64,000 bases of DNA, taken from positions 29,467-93,466 of the IMG/VR virus record IMGVR_UViG_3300022220_000003; one strand, written 5' to 3'. Position numbers and translations under genes: made by a program. The stretch comes from a virus. Below, piece after piece: positions 1-6,377 of this stretch (the stretch's first letter is position 1; each line of letters starts with the position of its first letter). The notes under the pieces were generated by a model that had not been told where the DNA came from, ran no database searches, and was given only the letters and a program-made list of their open reading frames with translations.

Positions 1-31
1 TTGTTTGTGAACGAGGATATTTGTCGATACG

Positions 32-51
32 CTATGACAACCGAGTCATAG
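32..51. promoter_or_regulatory. Upstream inverted repeat CTATGAC-N6-GTCATAG
   Basis: Perfect 7-bp inverted repeat with a 6-bp spacer. Its centre lies about 97 bp upstream of the start site expected from the promoter-like element at 112-140. The same repeat recurs at 1905-2058 and 7019-7194, always upstream of the same promoter element. The form and distance fit a binding site for a dimeric activator of the NtrC/Fis-HTH class. That function is inferred. Confidence 0.6.
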
Positions 52-111
52 TCCACGGACCACCCGCAGGCTATAACCTTATTTTATCGCGGGTTTGCGG
101 CGGCGGCAAGT

Positions 112-140
112 TGGCATTGGTGTTGCATACTAAGTATGCA
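112..140 (+). promoter_or_regulatory. Sigma54-like -24/-12 promoter with 17-bp palindrome
   Basis: TGGCAT (112-117), five bases, then TTGCA (123-127) matches the sigma54 pattern TGGCAC-N5-TTGCW with the required 12-bp GG-to-GC distance. The -12 box merges into the perfect palindrome TGCATACTAAGTATGCA (124-140). Five other copies of this composite occur in the first 7.3 kb. The next gene starts about 100 bp downstream at 242. The palindrome could also be a repressor operator. The match is seen; the sigma54 role is inferred. Confidence 0.55.
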
Positions 141-241
141 GTTAACGCAGTCGAGCAGCACATGGGACGGCGTTGGCAACCGACACGGGCCGAGAGCGGG
201 GCCGGACTGAGACAACCAACCCAAACCCAAAGGACACCACC

Positions 242-592
242 ATGTTGACTGCTACCATCACCCGAAAAGCCGAAGTCGCCTACTTGTTCACCCTGTTGGA
301 CGGCTGTCGAGCCTCGGATCCTGCGTTGTTTCGGCGTTTGCGGCGAGCCTATCGAGTACTCAAGGAGATCGACCTCGCTAACAACGCCGTGCTTTGCGAG
401 GTGGAATATGAGAGCGAGGACGTGCCGCAAACCGTGATTCGGTTTCGGGGCACCTACTTTGCGGCCAACGGAGTCGGGAAGTTTTCAAAGCAGACCGTAA
501 TCCATGCGGGCGGCGACCACTTCGCGATCTACCTCTCGGACCGGCCGGGGCGTTACTGTGGCCTCGAAGGCTACACGCTACCCCTGTACTAG
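242..592 (+). CDS. Unknown early protein, paralogue of the gene at 7324
   Basis: A 116-residue protein of no family I recognise. It is collinear with the product of 7324-7668: both have a basic helix followed by an LKE(I/L)D stretch, the nine-residue block VEYESEDVP, and a C-terminal F-I-x-L-S-x-x-PGR segment. Both genes are first in units driven by the sigma54-like element. The ATG at 242 follows AAAGGACACCACC, a usable ribosome site. A TTG start at 173 in the same frame is possible but makes a poor N-terminus. It is probably an early regulatory or host-interaction protein, though nothing shows its function. Confidence 0.75.
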   Translation: MLTATITRKAEVAYLFTLLDGCRASDPALFRRLRRAYRVLKEIDLANNAVLCEVEYESEDVPQTVIRFRGTYFAANGVGKFSKQTVIHAGGDHFAIYLSDRPGRYCGLEGYTLPLY

Positions 593-607
593 GCACCGCG
601 GGTTGCT

Positions 608-626
608 CGGCCCCACCTCGGGGCCG
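608..626 (+). terminator. Hairpin after the first gene
   Basis: CGGCCCC (608-614) pairs with GGGGCCG (620-626) across a 5-base loop, 16 bases after the stop codon. The nearest T-run (668-673) is about 40 bases away, so this is not a canonical intrinsic terminator. The rest of 593-750 holds nothing I recognise. Confidence 0.3.
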
Positions 627-750
627 GGCGGCGGGGGTGCCACGAGGCGCAGCGGGGCTCGGTCCTGTTTTTTGTTCCTTGCGGGGCTTGCCTACCTTGG
701 GATCATGTTTACCACGTTGACACCTTGAGGGCGCTAGGGTAGGGGGTGGT

Positions 751-1014
751 ATGAGCGACCTGGAAAAGTTGATAACCGCCAAGGAAACCTACGATTCGAC
801 ACCTACAAATCTCGACCTCGAGGACGCGTTGGAATCCGTACTAGGCACCCTCGAGCTGGTGGCCCGGGCTCAGGTCGCGGCGGCGTTGATCCAAGCCAAC
901 CCGAGTTTTGTCGAGGCTCCTAAACTGTTGGCCAACACCGTCAACAAGATCACGCTAGCGCTGGCGTTCAACCAAGGGGAGCAAACGGAGCAAACGAACA
1001 ATGTCGACCCTTGA
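751..1014 (+). CDS. Hypothetical early protein
   Basis: An 87-residue, acidic, mainly helical protein with no recognised family. A purine-rich GGGGGTGGT lies directly before the ATG. The end overlaps the next gene by 14 bp, and that gene overlaps a third by 14 bp, so 751-1493 looks like one three-gene operon following the gene at 242. Charge pattern and leucine spacing suggest a helical bundle. Function unknown. Confidence 0.7.
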   Translation: MSDLEKLITAKETYDSTPTNLDLEDALESVLGTLELVARAQVAAALIQANPSFVEAPKLLANTVNKITLALAFNQGEQTEQTNNVDP

Positions 1015-1228
1015 TAGTTCGGTGTGGGCCGTGAGCCGGGCCCTCGAGAAGCGCAACGAAATCGAGCTGCGTCGGGTCAAGGCCCTCGAGTTTCGAAACC
1101 AGATCGAGATCTTGCGGGCGGTGGTGGAGTATTCCAACGGCGCGGGTGGCCTTGGGTCAAAAGACCTCGCCGATCGGGCGTTCGAGATCCACCAAATGCT
1201 CAAGGAGCGGCCCTATGCCAGATCCTAA
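1001..1228 (+). CDS. Hypothetical small helical protein
   Basis: A 75-residue protein rich in Glu, Arg and Leu, likely helical over residues 10-45 with a heptad-like pattern that could be a short coiled coil. The start is chosen because it overlaps the upstream stop region in the same operon; its own stop lies inside the next gene. No family recognised. The tight overlaps suggest coupled translation with both neighbours. Confidence 0.65.
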   Translation: MSTLDSSVWAVSRALEKRNEIELRRVKALEFRNQIEILRAVVEYSNGAGGLGSKDLADRAFEIHQMLKERPYARS

Positions 1229-1493
1229 AGCCCCCTCGGTGGCCCTGCTCGAGGAACAACGCCGCCTAAACCCCGATCTCGCGGCCATCTATCGCCACCT
1301 CCTTGGGATCCGTGAGGACCTCGCCGTGATCACCATGGCGATTCTATCCGAGCGGGTGATCGCCGCCGGCGTACCCCTCGAGGACGTGCCCGTGAGGACC
1401 GCTAAGCTCTATTCGACCTACCTCCACAATGTGCACACCATCCGAGAGCGCCCCGAGCCCCCCACCGGGGGCCGGGGGCCCGCCGGGCCCTAG
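1215..1493 (+). CDS. Hypothetical early protein with Pro/Gly tail
   Basis: A 92-residue protein. The ATG at 1215 sits 8 bases after AAGGAG inside the end of the previous gene, a better start than in-frame codons further upstream. Residues 1-75 look helical. The last dozen residues are Pro/Gly/Arg-rich because the DNA there also forms two strong hairpins. The stop overlaps the stop of the opposing gene at 1490-1765 by 4 bp, so the two operons converge exactly. Function unknown. Confidence 0.65.
   Translation: MPDPKAPSVALLEEQRRLNPDLAAIYRHLLGIREDLAVITMAILSERVIAAGVPLEDVPVRTAKLYSTYLHNVHTIRERPEPPTGGRGPAGP
1457..1490. terminator. Tandem GC-rich hairpins at a convergent gene junction
   Basis: GCCCCC-CACC-GGGGGC (1457-1472) and GGGCCC-GCC-GGGCCC (1476-1490) stand side by side where the + operon and the opposing gene meet. 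Neither has a T-run, but the position and symmetry suggest a bidirectional terminator or RNA-stabilising structure. Both lie inside the end of the + strand reading frame. Confidence 0.45.
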
Positions 1494-1765
1494 CGGTAGG
1501 GTAGGCCGCGGGCCTTATTGATGGCCCGAGTTGCGAGCCTACGCAATTGGGATCCTAGGTGATAATAGTTGTTGACCGATCCGGCCTCGCGATACCGCTG
1601 GCCCCGATCGGAGATCCGCAACACGAGGGCGCCGGTGGTGTGCACATAAATGTGCCCGTCAAAGGCCTCAACAACGCGATATTCTTGGCCCCTCGCGTTG
1701 AACGTGGCCGAGGCGGTAAAGAGGGGAAGTTGAGCAAAGTTGGTGTCTGTGTTCGTTGTGGTCAT
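1490..1765 (-). CDS. Unknown early protein, probably leaderless
   Basis: A 91-residue protein, likely beta-rich at residues 15-55 and basic at the C-terminus, with no recognised family. The first base of its ATG is the last base of the palindrome at 1765-1781. A sigma54-type start would fall within a few bases of the ATG, so the mRNA is probably leaderless or nearly so. Its N-terminal coding DNA resembles those of the other palindrome-linked genes (ATGAC followed by AC/AA-rich codons). It is transcribed divergently from 2147, sharing the 365-bp regulatory region between them. Confidence 0.7.
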   Translation of the reverse strand: MTTTNTDTNFAQLPLFTASATFNARGQEYRVVEAFDGHIYVHTTGALVLRISDRGQRYREAGSVNNYYHLGSQLRRLATRAINKARGLPYR

Positions 1766-1793
1766 GCATACTTAGTATGCAACACCGGTGCCA
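1765..1793 (-). promoter_or_regulatory. Sigma54-like promoter with palindrome, leftward
   Basis: On the minus strand TGGCAC (1788-1793), five bases, and TTGCA (1778-1782) match the -24/-12 consensus, fused to TGCATACTAAGTATGCA (1765-1781). It drives the gene at 1490-1765, whose ATG starts on the last palindrome base. Confidence 0.6.
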
Positions 1794-1904
1794 GGTTTTC
1801 TGAGGTATTGGGGCCGTATTGGGGTGATACCGGTATGATACCACGCCTAAAATCAAGCACTTGCGGCCGGCGGGAGAGCTCGGAGGTGTGTGGGTGCAAT
1901 ACCT

Positions 1905-2058
1905 CTATGACTTAGGTGTCATAGTTGTACTTGGTTGATATTACTAGGGAAACCGGTGATTTTACGTATTTACTATGACATTAAAGTCATAGGCTACTTG
2001 GTTGTTTTTGTTGAGCAAAGGGCGTTTTCGGTGGTTTGCTATGACATAAATGTCAGGG
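1905..2058. promoter_or_regulatory. Array of three upstream inverted repeats
   Basis: CTATGAC-N6-GTCATAG occurs at 1905-1924 and 1973-1992. At 2039-2058 the left arm is intact and the right arm keeps only GTCA. Centres are 68 and 66 bp apart and lie about 98, 164 and 232 bp before the rightward start near 2147, and 150-284 bp before the leftward start near 1765. The array between divergent promoters looks like a shared enhancer. The 365-bp gap 1782-2146 holds nothing else recognised. Confidence 0.6.
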
Positions 2059-2118
2059 TTGGTTATTGGGCCGTTGGCTTCGAGCCTAGTTTATCGGGTG
2101 TTTGCGGGCCTGGCAAGT

Positions 2119-2147
2119 TGGCACCGGTGTTGCATACTAAGTATGCA
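2119..2147 (+). promoter_or_regulatory. Sigma54-like promoter with palindrome, rightward
   Basis: TGGCAC (2119-2124), CGGTG, TTGCA (2130-2134) is a full match to the -24/-12 consensus, joined to TGCATACTAAGTATGCA (2131-2147). The ATG of the next gene starts at the final A. Similarity to the element at 112-140 extends about 20 bp further upstream (TTTGCGG...GGCAAG). Confidence 0.6.
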
Positions 2148-2797
2148 TGACCAACACGAACAAAACCACCGCCACCTACGAGAGCGCCCGGCAACTAGTC
2201 GCCACCCTCCGCGGGGAGCTCGAGCAGCTCACCTTGTTGCCCTCCGACACCCTCGAGATCTGCGATCAGTTGGTTGCTCGTGTCGAGCTCGCCAAGGCGC
2301 GGGCGGATAGCGCGCCTAGCGATATCGTGAAGTTTTCGCGGCCCGAGCCCGAGAGCGTGCTCGAGCGTGAAAAGGCGGCGGCCCGCCGGGCGGGTGCGGC
2401 GGCGGTGGTTGAGGACGCCAAGGCCAAGGCCGAGTTTCTGGCCAAGACTGCAGTCAAGGGCCCTCGCAACCCCGTGCACTTGGTTGAGGTCGAGGAGGGC
2501 CACCACGTTGACGTGATCCCCCGCAAGTCGATTCGTCTGCACGGCTTGGACCGCAACCGCCGCAACGGCCCGGTGGCCTACGATCGGACCTTCGAGATCG
2601 GCGACTCGGCCGAATACGACAGCTATAACACCTCATTTATCGGCCGGATCGTGGCCATCGGCGCCAAGACCGTGACGATTGACACCAAGATGGGTGAGCG
2701 GCGGCGATTGAAGCTCGAGCAGTTCTCGTGGCGCAACCGCCACTTTGACCTTGAGACCGTGGCCCGCCGCAACGCCGAGGAAAGTTATTACATCTAA
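2147..2797 (+). CDS. Early protein with C-terminal SH3-like domain
   Basis: A 216-residue protein. Residues 1-60 are helical, 65-105 are Ala/Lys/Glu-rich and probably a coiled coil or linker, and roughly 145-205 form a compact beta-rich domain (F-x-I-GD-x-AEYDSYN, G-x-I-x-x-I-G-x-KTVTI). I know this block from other phage proteins but cannot name the family. The ATG overlaps the promoter palindrome, so translation is probably leaderless. It heads an operon running at least to 4310 with short gaps or overlaps. Function unknown; a small-ligand or nucleic-acid-binding role is only a guess. Confidence 0.75.
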   Translation: MTNTNKTTATYESARQLVATLRGELEQLTLLPSDTLEICDQLVARVELAKARADSAPSDIVKFSRPEPESVLEREKAAARRAGAAAVVEDAKAKAEFLAKTAVKGPRNPVHLVEVEEGHHVDVIPRKSIRLHGLDRNRRNGPVAYDRTFEIGDSAEYDSYNTSFIGRIVAIGAKTVTIDTKMGERRRLKLEQFSWRNRHFDLETVARRNAEESYYI

Positions 2798-2813
2798 CCA
2801 AGGAGCCAACACC

Positions 2814-3239
2814 ATGACCACCAACGTACGCACCGAGCGCAAGTTTGAGACCTACTCCCGCGGGGCCGAGCTCGTGAGAGCTATCAAGGCCATGTGGGAG
2901 TGCAACGAAGGTGACCGCGGGCGGCCCGATGGTAACACTCGGATCAACACTCGTATTGAGGCCCTAGCGGCCGAATACGATTTGACCTCGGTTGAGTGGA
3001 TCTATTGGGCCCGCATCGCCATGGGGTTAACGAAACCCAATCAACTTTACCTTTGCCGCGGCCTCCCAACACACTGGGTTGCCACCGACGCCAACAATCA
3101 GCCTTGGCTGTTTCCGGCGGTGGCGGGTGGGTGGAAGCACCGAACGCGGTTCGTTAGCCACCTCGAGGCCTTGATCGAGACCGACAACCTTTACGCCACC
3201 GGTACGGGGTGGTGCAAGTCTGAGGAGGGTTCACCATGA
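2814..3239 (+). CDS. Hypothetical early protein
   Basis: A 141-residue protein with an aromatic, Trp-rich central part and no recognised family. The ATG at 2814 follows AAGGAGCCAACACC, a strong ribosome site, and is preferred over the longer frame beginning inside the upstream gene. It ends in an ATGA overlap with the next gene, so the two are probably translationally coupled. Confidence 0.7.
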   Translation: MTTNVRTERKFETYSRGAELVRAIKAMWECNEGDRGRPDGNTRINTRIEALAAEYDLTSVEWIYWARIAMGLTKPNQLYLCRGLPTHWVATDANNQPWLFPAVAGGWKHRTRFVSHLEALIETDNLYATGTGWCKSEEGSP

Positions 3240-3637
3240 CCACCAAAACCACAATGTGGGAAGTCTACAACCCGAGCTCGGGGCACAGTCTAGGCCATTA
3301 CAAGGCCGAGAGCTCCGAGGAGGCGATCGAGGCGTGCTGCCGGGCGGCGGGGTACGGGTCGGAGGCGGAGGCCTCCGCGGCCACCGGCGGGCGGGGGGTG
3401 CTCCGAGCTCTCGAGGTTGAGGAGGTCGATCTCAACACCGACAACGGATCCAAAACGCGGGCATACCTAGACGAATCAGGGTTTGCGACCTTCGAACATG
3501 CCAACGCCGCGGGCGATCGGATGATCGTCAAGGCCAAGGGCAACTGCCTCGAGATTGTGCCCGCGTCCGGTTGTTGTCTCAAATCCAATGTGGAGCACGC
3601 CGGCCGGGCCGTCTATATTTGGGTGCAACCATGTTGA
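3236..3637 (+). CDS. Hypothetical early protein
   Basis: A 133-residue protein. Residues 8-45 have the form W-x-V-Y-N...LG-x-Y-x-A-x-S-x-E-E-A-I..AAGY, a layout I know from small phage and bacterial proteins of unknown role. A cysteine-containing C-terminal half follows. Coupled to the upstream gene by ATGA; the next candidate gene starts inside its last codons at 3631. Confidence 0.65.
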   Translation: MTTKTTMWEVYNPSSGHSLGHYKAESSEEAIEACCRAAGYGSEAEASAATGGRGVLRALEVEEVDLNTDNGSKTRAYLDESGFATFEHANAAGDRMIVKAKGNCLEIVPASGCCLKSNVEHAGRAVYIWVQPC

Positions 3638-4032
3638 CCATGTTCGTTGTTGGGTGGCGCTGCGGGTGCGGTTGCGAGACCTTGCACCGCATGTATCTGA
3701 AAACCTCACAGGAGGCCTTGGCGCTAACGGTGCAGCTCCGCGATAGCACCGCCACCGAGACCTGGGTGTGGCGAATGCGACTCCCGCGGCGCAAGGAGGC
3801 GATCCTAGTGGCGCTCAACTACTGCTGTGGGGCTCGATATCGAGCTCGAGGGGGAGCTCGAGCAGCTCGCGCACCTAGTGCGATCCGATTGGGAGGCCGA
3901 GGCGGAGGCCGAGGAGCCGACGCACGGCGAGGGCCCGCCCGGTGGCCGAGGAGCCGACGCACGGCGAGGGCCCGCCCGGAGGCCGAGGAGCCGACGCACG
4001 GCGAGGGCCCGCCCGGTGGCGAGTTTCATTGA
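3631..4032 (+). CDS. Cys-rich hypothetical protein with repeat-encoded tail; frame uncertain
   Basis: This frame gives 133 residues. Residues 1-65 look like a genuine protein (a WRCGCGCETLH cluster, then a helical segment). After about 3826 it becomes Arg/Gly/Ala-rich, while the frame one base over reads a plausible acidic helix (LDIELEGELEQLAHLV) before both enter the 37-bp tandem repeats at 3908-4018. Either a frameshift near 3827 joins two frames, or the tail is low-complexity. It ends 35 bp before the Fis-like gene. Function unknown. Confidence 0.5.
   Translation: MLTMFVVGWRCGCGCETLHRMYLKTSQEALALTVQLRDSTATETWVWRMRLPRRKEAILVALNYCCGARYRARGGARAARAPSAIRLGGRGGGRGADARRGPARWPRSRRTARARPEAEEPTHGEGPPGGEFH
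3908..4018 (+). repeat. Three tandem 37-bp repeats inside coding sequence
   Basis: Near-identical units start at 3908, 3945 and 3982 (each begins GCCGAGGAGCCGACGCACGG). Since 37 is not a multiple of three, each successive copy is read in a new frame. Three copies restore the frame and give peptides of the type AEEPTHGEGPPG, GRGADARRGPAR and RPRSRRTARARP in rotated order in every reading frame. Confidence 0.9.
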
Positions 4033-4067
4033 GTGGCCTTGGCCCGCGGATTGCAAGGAGATCGGAT

Positions 4068-4310
4068 ATGACGAAAAAGGTATCCAAAACCACCCGAAAT
4101 GGCCATTTACTTGGACGGTTAGTCCGTGACGCGGAAAAGGCCATTATTATCCAATACATAGCCAAGCATCGCGGAAACAAGACCCACGCGGCCGAGGCCC
4201 TCGGGGTGACGCACCGGCATTTGCAGCGGCGGTGCGTGGCGCTCGGTATCGAGGGGGCGGACCTCGAGGGCGGCAACGTGGGTGTTGTAATCGTGGGCGG
4301 GCTTGTGTAG
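4068..4310 (+). CDS. Stand-alone Fis/NtrC-type helix-turn-helix protein
   Basis: An 80-residue protein. Residues about 19-61 match the C-terminal DNA-binding domain (HTH_8/Fis type) of NtrC-class activators: a helix with AEKAIIIQYIAKHRGNKTHAAEALGV, then THRHLQRRCVALGI as the recognition part. No receiver or AAA+ ATPase domain is present. It should bind inverted repeats as a dimer; the CTATGRC-N6-GTCATAG arrays in this region are natural candidates. AAGGAG-N7 before the ATG at 4068 is a strong ribosome site. It is last in the operon from 2147, ahead of the hairpin at 4348. It could also act as a nucleoid-like Fis protein. Confidence 0.85.
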   Translation: MTKKVSKTTRNGHLLGRLVRDAEKAIIIQYIAKHRGNKTHAAEALGVTHRHLQRRCVALGIEGADLEGGNVGVVIVGGLV

Positions 4311-4347
4311 GCTCGGGCCTACTCCGGATTTTCGGTTTTCGCGCAAA

Positions 4348-4373
4348 GCCCCCGGCTCTAGCAGGCCGGGGGC
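4348..4373 (+). terminator. Terminator-like hairpin after the Fis-like gene
   Basis: GCCCCCGGC (4348-4356) pairs perfectly with GCCGGGGGC (4365-4373) over an 8-base loop, 38 bases after the stop. No T-run follows on the + strand; on the minus strand the stem is followed by TTTGCG. It likely ends or protects the operon transcript. The remaining part of 4311-4541 shows no gene. Confidence 0.6.
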
Positions 4374-4541
4374 GCCTATGCTAGGGTGGAGCCGGCCCCC
4401 GCGTCTCAATTCATGGTGATCAACCGCCCGCGGTAGCCTAAGCCATTGCCAACGAACGTTGATCGGGGTGTGGGGGCCACCAAATAGGTCAGGCATTTTC
4501 TCTTGTGAAAGTCCATTGATTTCGGTGTAGTGTGGCGCGCT

Positions 4542-4844
4542 ATGTCGATAGACGATCAGCAATTCATACGGATTCCTGAGCCCCATATCGGCTGGGATAC
4601 GGGGCTACTGCTGCGGGTGGTGGCTGGGGAGCTCCGCGGGGCGGAGCTCCGCCGCGAGGTGGATTATATCCACGCGGTGGAGCGGGTCTCGGTGGACATT
4701 TCGCAGCAACTAGTGAGGACGGCGCAAGGGTCGGTGAGGTGGGCGTTGATCGATCTCGTGGTCTCGGGCCTACGACGGCGTTTGCTCGAGCTCTCGAGCC
4801 GGCCGGCGGGGCCGTTGCCTCCTCGGGGTTGGCCTTGCGCTTAA
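4542..4844 (+). CDS. Hypothetical early protein
   Basis: A 100-residue protein with alternating acidic and basic helices (residues 25-85) and a Pro/Arg-rich end; no recognised family. An upstream in-frame GTG exists at 4530, but the ATG at 4542 gives the more typical start. It stands alone between the hairpin at 4348 and the opposing zinc-ribbon gene. The 100 bp after it (4845-4945) contain nothing I recognise. Confidence 0.55.
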   Translation: MSIDDQQFIRIPEPHIGWDTGLLLRVVAGELRGAELRREVDYIHAVERVSVDISQQLVRTAQGSVRWALIDLVVSGLRRRLLELSSRPAGPLPPRGWPCA

Positions 4845-4945
4845 ATGAAAAAGTCCAATGATTCCAAGAGGTAACGCCATTTGGGGGTGCTGGTGGGGGT
4901 TTGGGCTTAAATAATGTGGGCGGTCTAGTTTGGCGCGGAGCCCGG

Positions 4946-5326
4946 TTAATCCTGTTGGTTGCGGTCGCGGTCTCGGTCTAGGTCGCGGTCGCGGTCGCGG
5001 TCGTTTGGTCTCGATTTGTTCCGTATCCGGGCCAGGAGTGGTCCGGTCTCGTTTTCGGGCGGGGTTTCGAGCGGTGGGAGGTGGTCTCGTATGCCCGGGC
5101 GCCTTGGGCCACTGTAGCGGCCGGTATTCATGCGTTCAAATGGCCAAATCGAGTAGGCCTGGCCCGTGTCGGACTCGGCGAGGTCTGGGGTTACTTTCTC
5201 GAGGGTGTGGGGCCTCGTTTTGCACTGGCATACCGGGCAACGGATCTTGGTGGTCACGAGGTGGCACCGGTGGCACGTAGGGGCCGTGAAATAGGATCCG
5301 ATCGTGGTGTTGACGGGGCTCGGCAT
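4946..5326 (-). CDS. Small zinc-ribbon protein with Arg-Asp repeat tail
   Basis: A 126-residue protein. Residues 17-33 hold C-x2-C-x9-C-x2-C, a zinc-ribbon signature. The last 20 residues alternate Arg and Asp, encoded by a (GGTCGC)n-type hexanucleotide repeat at about 4961-5003. GAGGTG sits four bases before the ATG on the minus strand. About 95 bp upstream is a leftward copy of the sigma54-like element. It may be a nucleic-acid-binding or adaptor protein. The + strand frames across it are Gly/Arg-rich shadows. Confidence 0.65.
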   Translation of the reverse strand: MPSPVNTTIGSYFTAPTCHRCHLVTTKIRCPVCQCKTRPHTLEKVTPDLAESDTGQAYSIWPFERMNTGRYSGPRRPGIRDHLPPLETPPENETGPLLARIRNKSRPNDRDRDRDLDRDRDRNQQD

Positions 5327-5393
5327 ACTGCACCTCGAGGGGTTGATTGGGGGCAGCTTATCACGGGCTCGGGTGGAGGTTTACTGGCATGGT

Positions 5394-5403
5394 GTGACGT
5401 CAC
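5394..5403. repeat. Perfect 10-bp palindrome GTGACGTCAC
   Basis: A perfect palindrome between the sigma54-like element at 5420-5440 and the zinc-ribbon gene, so inside its predicted leader. It could be an operator or an RNA stem. No second copy was seen nearby. Confidence 0.4.
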
Positions 5404-5419
5404 GATGTGTCAGGTTGTT

Positions 5420-5440
5420 GTGTATGCATACACGATGCCA
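5420..5440 (-). promoter_or_regulatory. Sixth sigma54-like element, leftward variant
   Basis: On the minus strand TGGCAT (5435-5440), five bases, then ATGCA (5425-5429) keeps the spacing of the other copies with one change in the -12 box. Its palindrome is different: perfect 14-bp GTGTATGCATACAC (5420-5433). The gene at 5326 follows at about 95 bp, similar to the 100-bp leader of the gene at 242. No CTATGAC repeat was found upstream. Confidence 0.4.
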
Positions 5441-5785
5441 AAAAATAATGTTCTGGGTTATTGGGGGGTTAGGTGGAGGGTATGGCGGGCTTTGTCAGGC
5501 TGTTTGGATGATGTGGTGCGTCATTGAGGTGGGGTTGGCGGTTTGGGGTTATTTAGGTGGGTTGTTGTCGATTTGGTTGATTGAAAAAGTGGTGTGTTTG
5601 TAGGGGTTTACAAGGGGGGCTTGACGTGACTTGTCAACGTTTTTCGAGGCGTAACGATTACAGGTAGTTAGCTACTTATGTAAGTGGTTATGGAAGTGGT
5701 GGGATGTGTCGAGTTGTGACAGGTGGCGGTGTAAGTCGGTGTAATCGTTGCGGTATTGGTATGGGAGGGCGTGGGGGGTGATTGG

Positions 5786-5839
5786 GTGTCTCGATTTGTG
5801 GACAGTGTTGCGGTTCCGAGTGTCTTGATTTGTGGACAG
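5786..5839 (+). repeat. Two 20-bp direct repeats, 34-bp spacing
   Basis: GTGTCTCGATTTGTGGACAG at 5786-5805 and the same with one change (TCTTG) at 5820-5839. They lie 180 bp before a second, unrelated repeat family. Repeats of two kinds flanking a short segment also resemble multi-repeat ends of some transposons, but no transposase is present. Confidence 0.8.
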
Positions 5840-5842
5840 GGG

Positions 5843-5858
5843 TGGCGAAATTTCGCCA
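5843..5858. repeat. Perfect 16-bp palindrome TGGCGAAATTTCGCCA
   Basis: A perfect 16-bp inverted repeat without spacer, four bases after the second TTTGTGGACAG repeat and directly before the G-tract region. It looks like a protein-binding site for a symmetric dimer. Confidence 0.65.
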
Positions 5859-5895
5859 GGGGGGTTTTGGGGGTTTTGAGGGGGTGGGGTGAGGG
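5859..5895 (+). other. G-quadruplex-forming motif
   Basis: Successive G-runs of 4-6 separated by TTTT, TTTTGA and T (GGGGGG-TTTT-GGGGG-TTTTGA-GGGGG-T-GGGG) meet the usual four-run rule for an intramolecular quadruplex on the + strand. The fold is predicted from the pattern only. Confidence 0.6.
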
Positions 5896-6003
5896 ATTGA
5901 GTTAGGGGGTGGGTTTGCGGCGGTTTTTGGGGCCTTAGGGGGCTTGTCACGTGGTGGTGTAGGGTGGTGGGGAGGTGTTTCGGTTGGTGGGCACGGCGGG
6001 AGA

Positions 6004-6085
6004 TGTGCACCATTTTGGAGCAGTTGGTGAGGGGTGTGCACCATTTTGGAGCAGGTGGGGTGAAATGTGCACCATTTTGGAGCAG
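6004..6085 (+). repeat. Three exact 20-bp repeats with 31-bp period
   Basis: TGTGCACCATTTTGGAGCAG is present without change at 6004-6023, 6035-6054 and 6066-6085. The period of exactly 31 bp is close to three helical turns, so bound proteins would sit on one face of the DNA. The 11-bp spacers differ from each other, which indicates selection on the 20-mers. Confidence 0.85.
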
Positions 6086-6377
6086 TTACAGGTTGGTGAG
6101 GTTGAGGGTATAAGGTTTTGTTATAGGTGGGTAGTGTTTTTGGGCGGTTTACTTATGGGTTTTGGGGGGTTGGGGGTTGTTTGTGGGCGGCCCGCGGCGG
6201 GGTGGACGCGACCGGCCTCGGGCCGGGCCTGGTGCTGCGGTGTAGGCCCCGCCCGCACCTCCGCACCGCTCCGCCCCTAAGCCCCGTCCTGTGCAGCTCT
6301 CGAAGAGCTCCCCGGCCTCGATCTCGGTTCCCAGTGGTTCGTCCCTATGGGAGCTCGAGCTCGGCGAGCCGTGCGAC

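Larger units (their letters stand above)
5441..6377. other. Non-coding, strongly G/T-rich stretch with repeats
   Basis: No credible gene. From about 5450 to 6190 the + strand is very rich in G and T and poor in C, unlike all coding parts of the window, and open frames here are low-complexity shadows. It contains an imperfect inverted repeat GTAACGATTAC/GTAATCGTTGC (5651-5661 and 5741-5751), two 20-bp direct repeats, a 16-bp palindrome, a G-quadruplex motif and three 20-bp repeats at 31-bp spacing. It may be a replication origin, a packaging or recombination site, or the scar of a lost mobile element. Confidence 0.7.

Noticed and set aside
3827-4129. GTG-initiated 100-codon frame overlapping the Fis-like gene
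   Set aside because: It runs 62 bp into the well-supported Fis-like gene and lacks a ribosome site; only its first part looks protein-like, so it is treated under the frameshift question at 3631-4032.
4930-5603. Plus-strand frames opposite and downstream of the zinc-ribbon gene
   Set aside because: Gly/Arg- or Trp/Gly-rich translations without ribosome sites; the minus-strand frame has the zinc motif and a ribosome site.
5672-6044. Two overlapping minus-strand frames of 113 and 118 codons
   Set aside because: Their products are Pro/His/Thr low-complexity, the expected reading of a G/T-rich strand with few C; they cross all repeats in the region.
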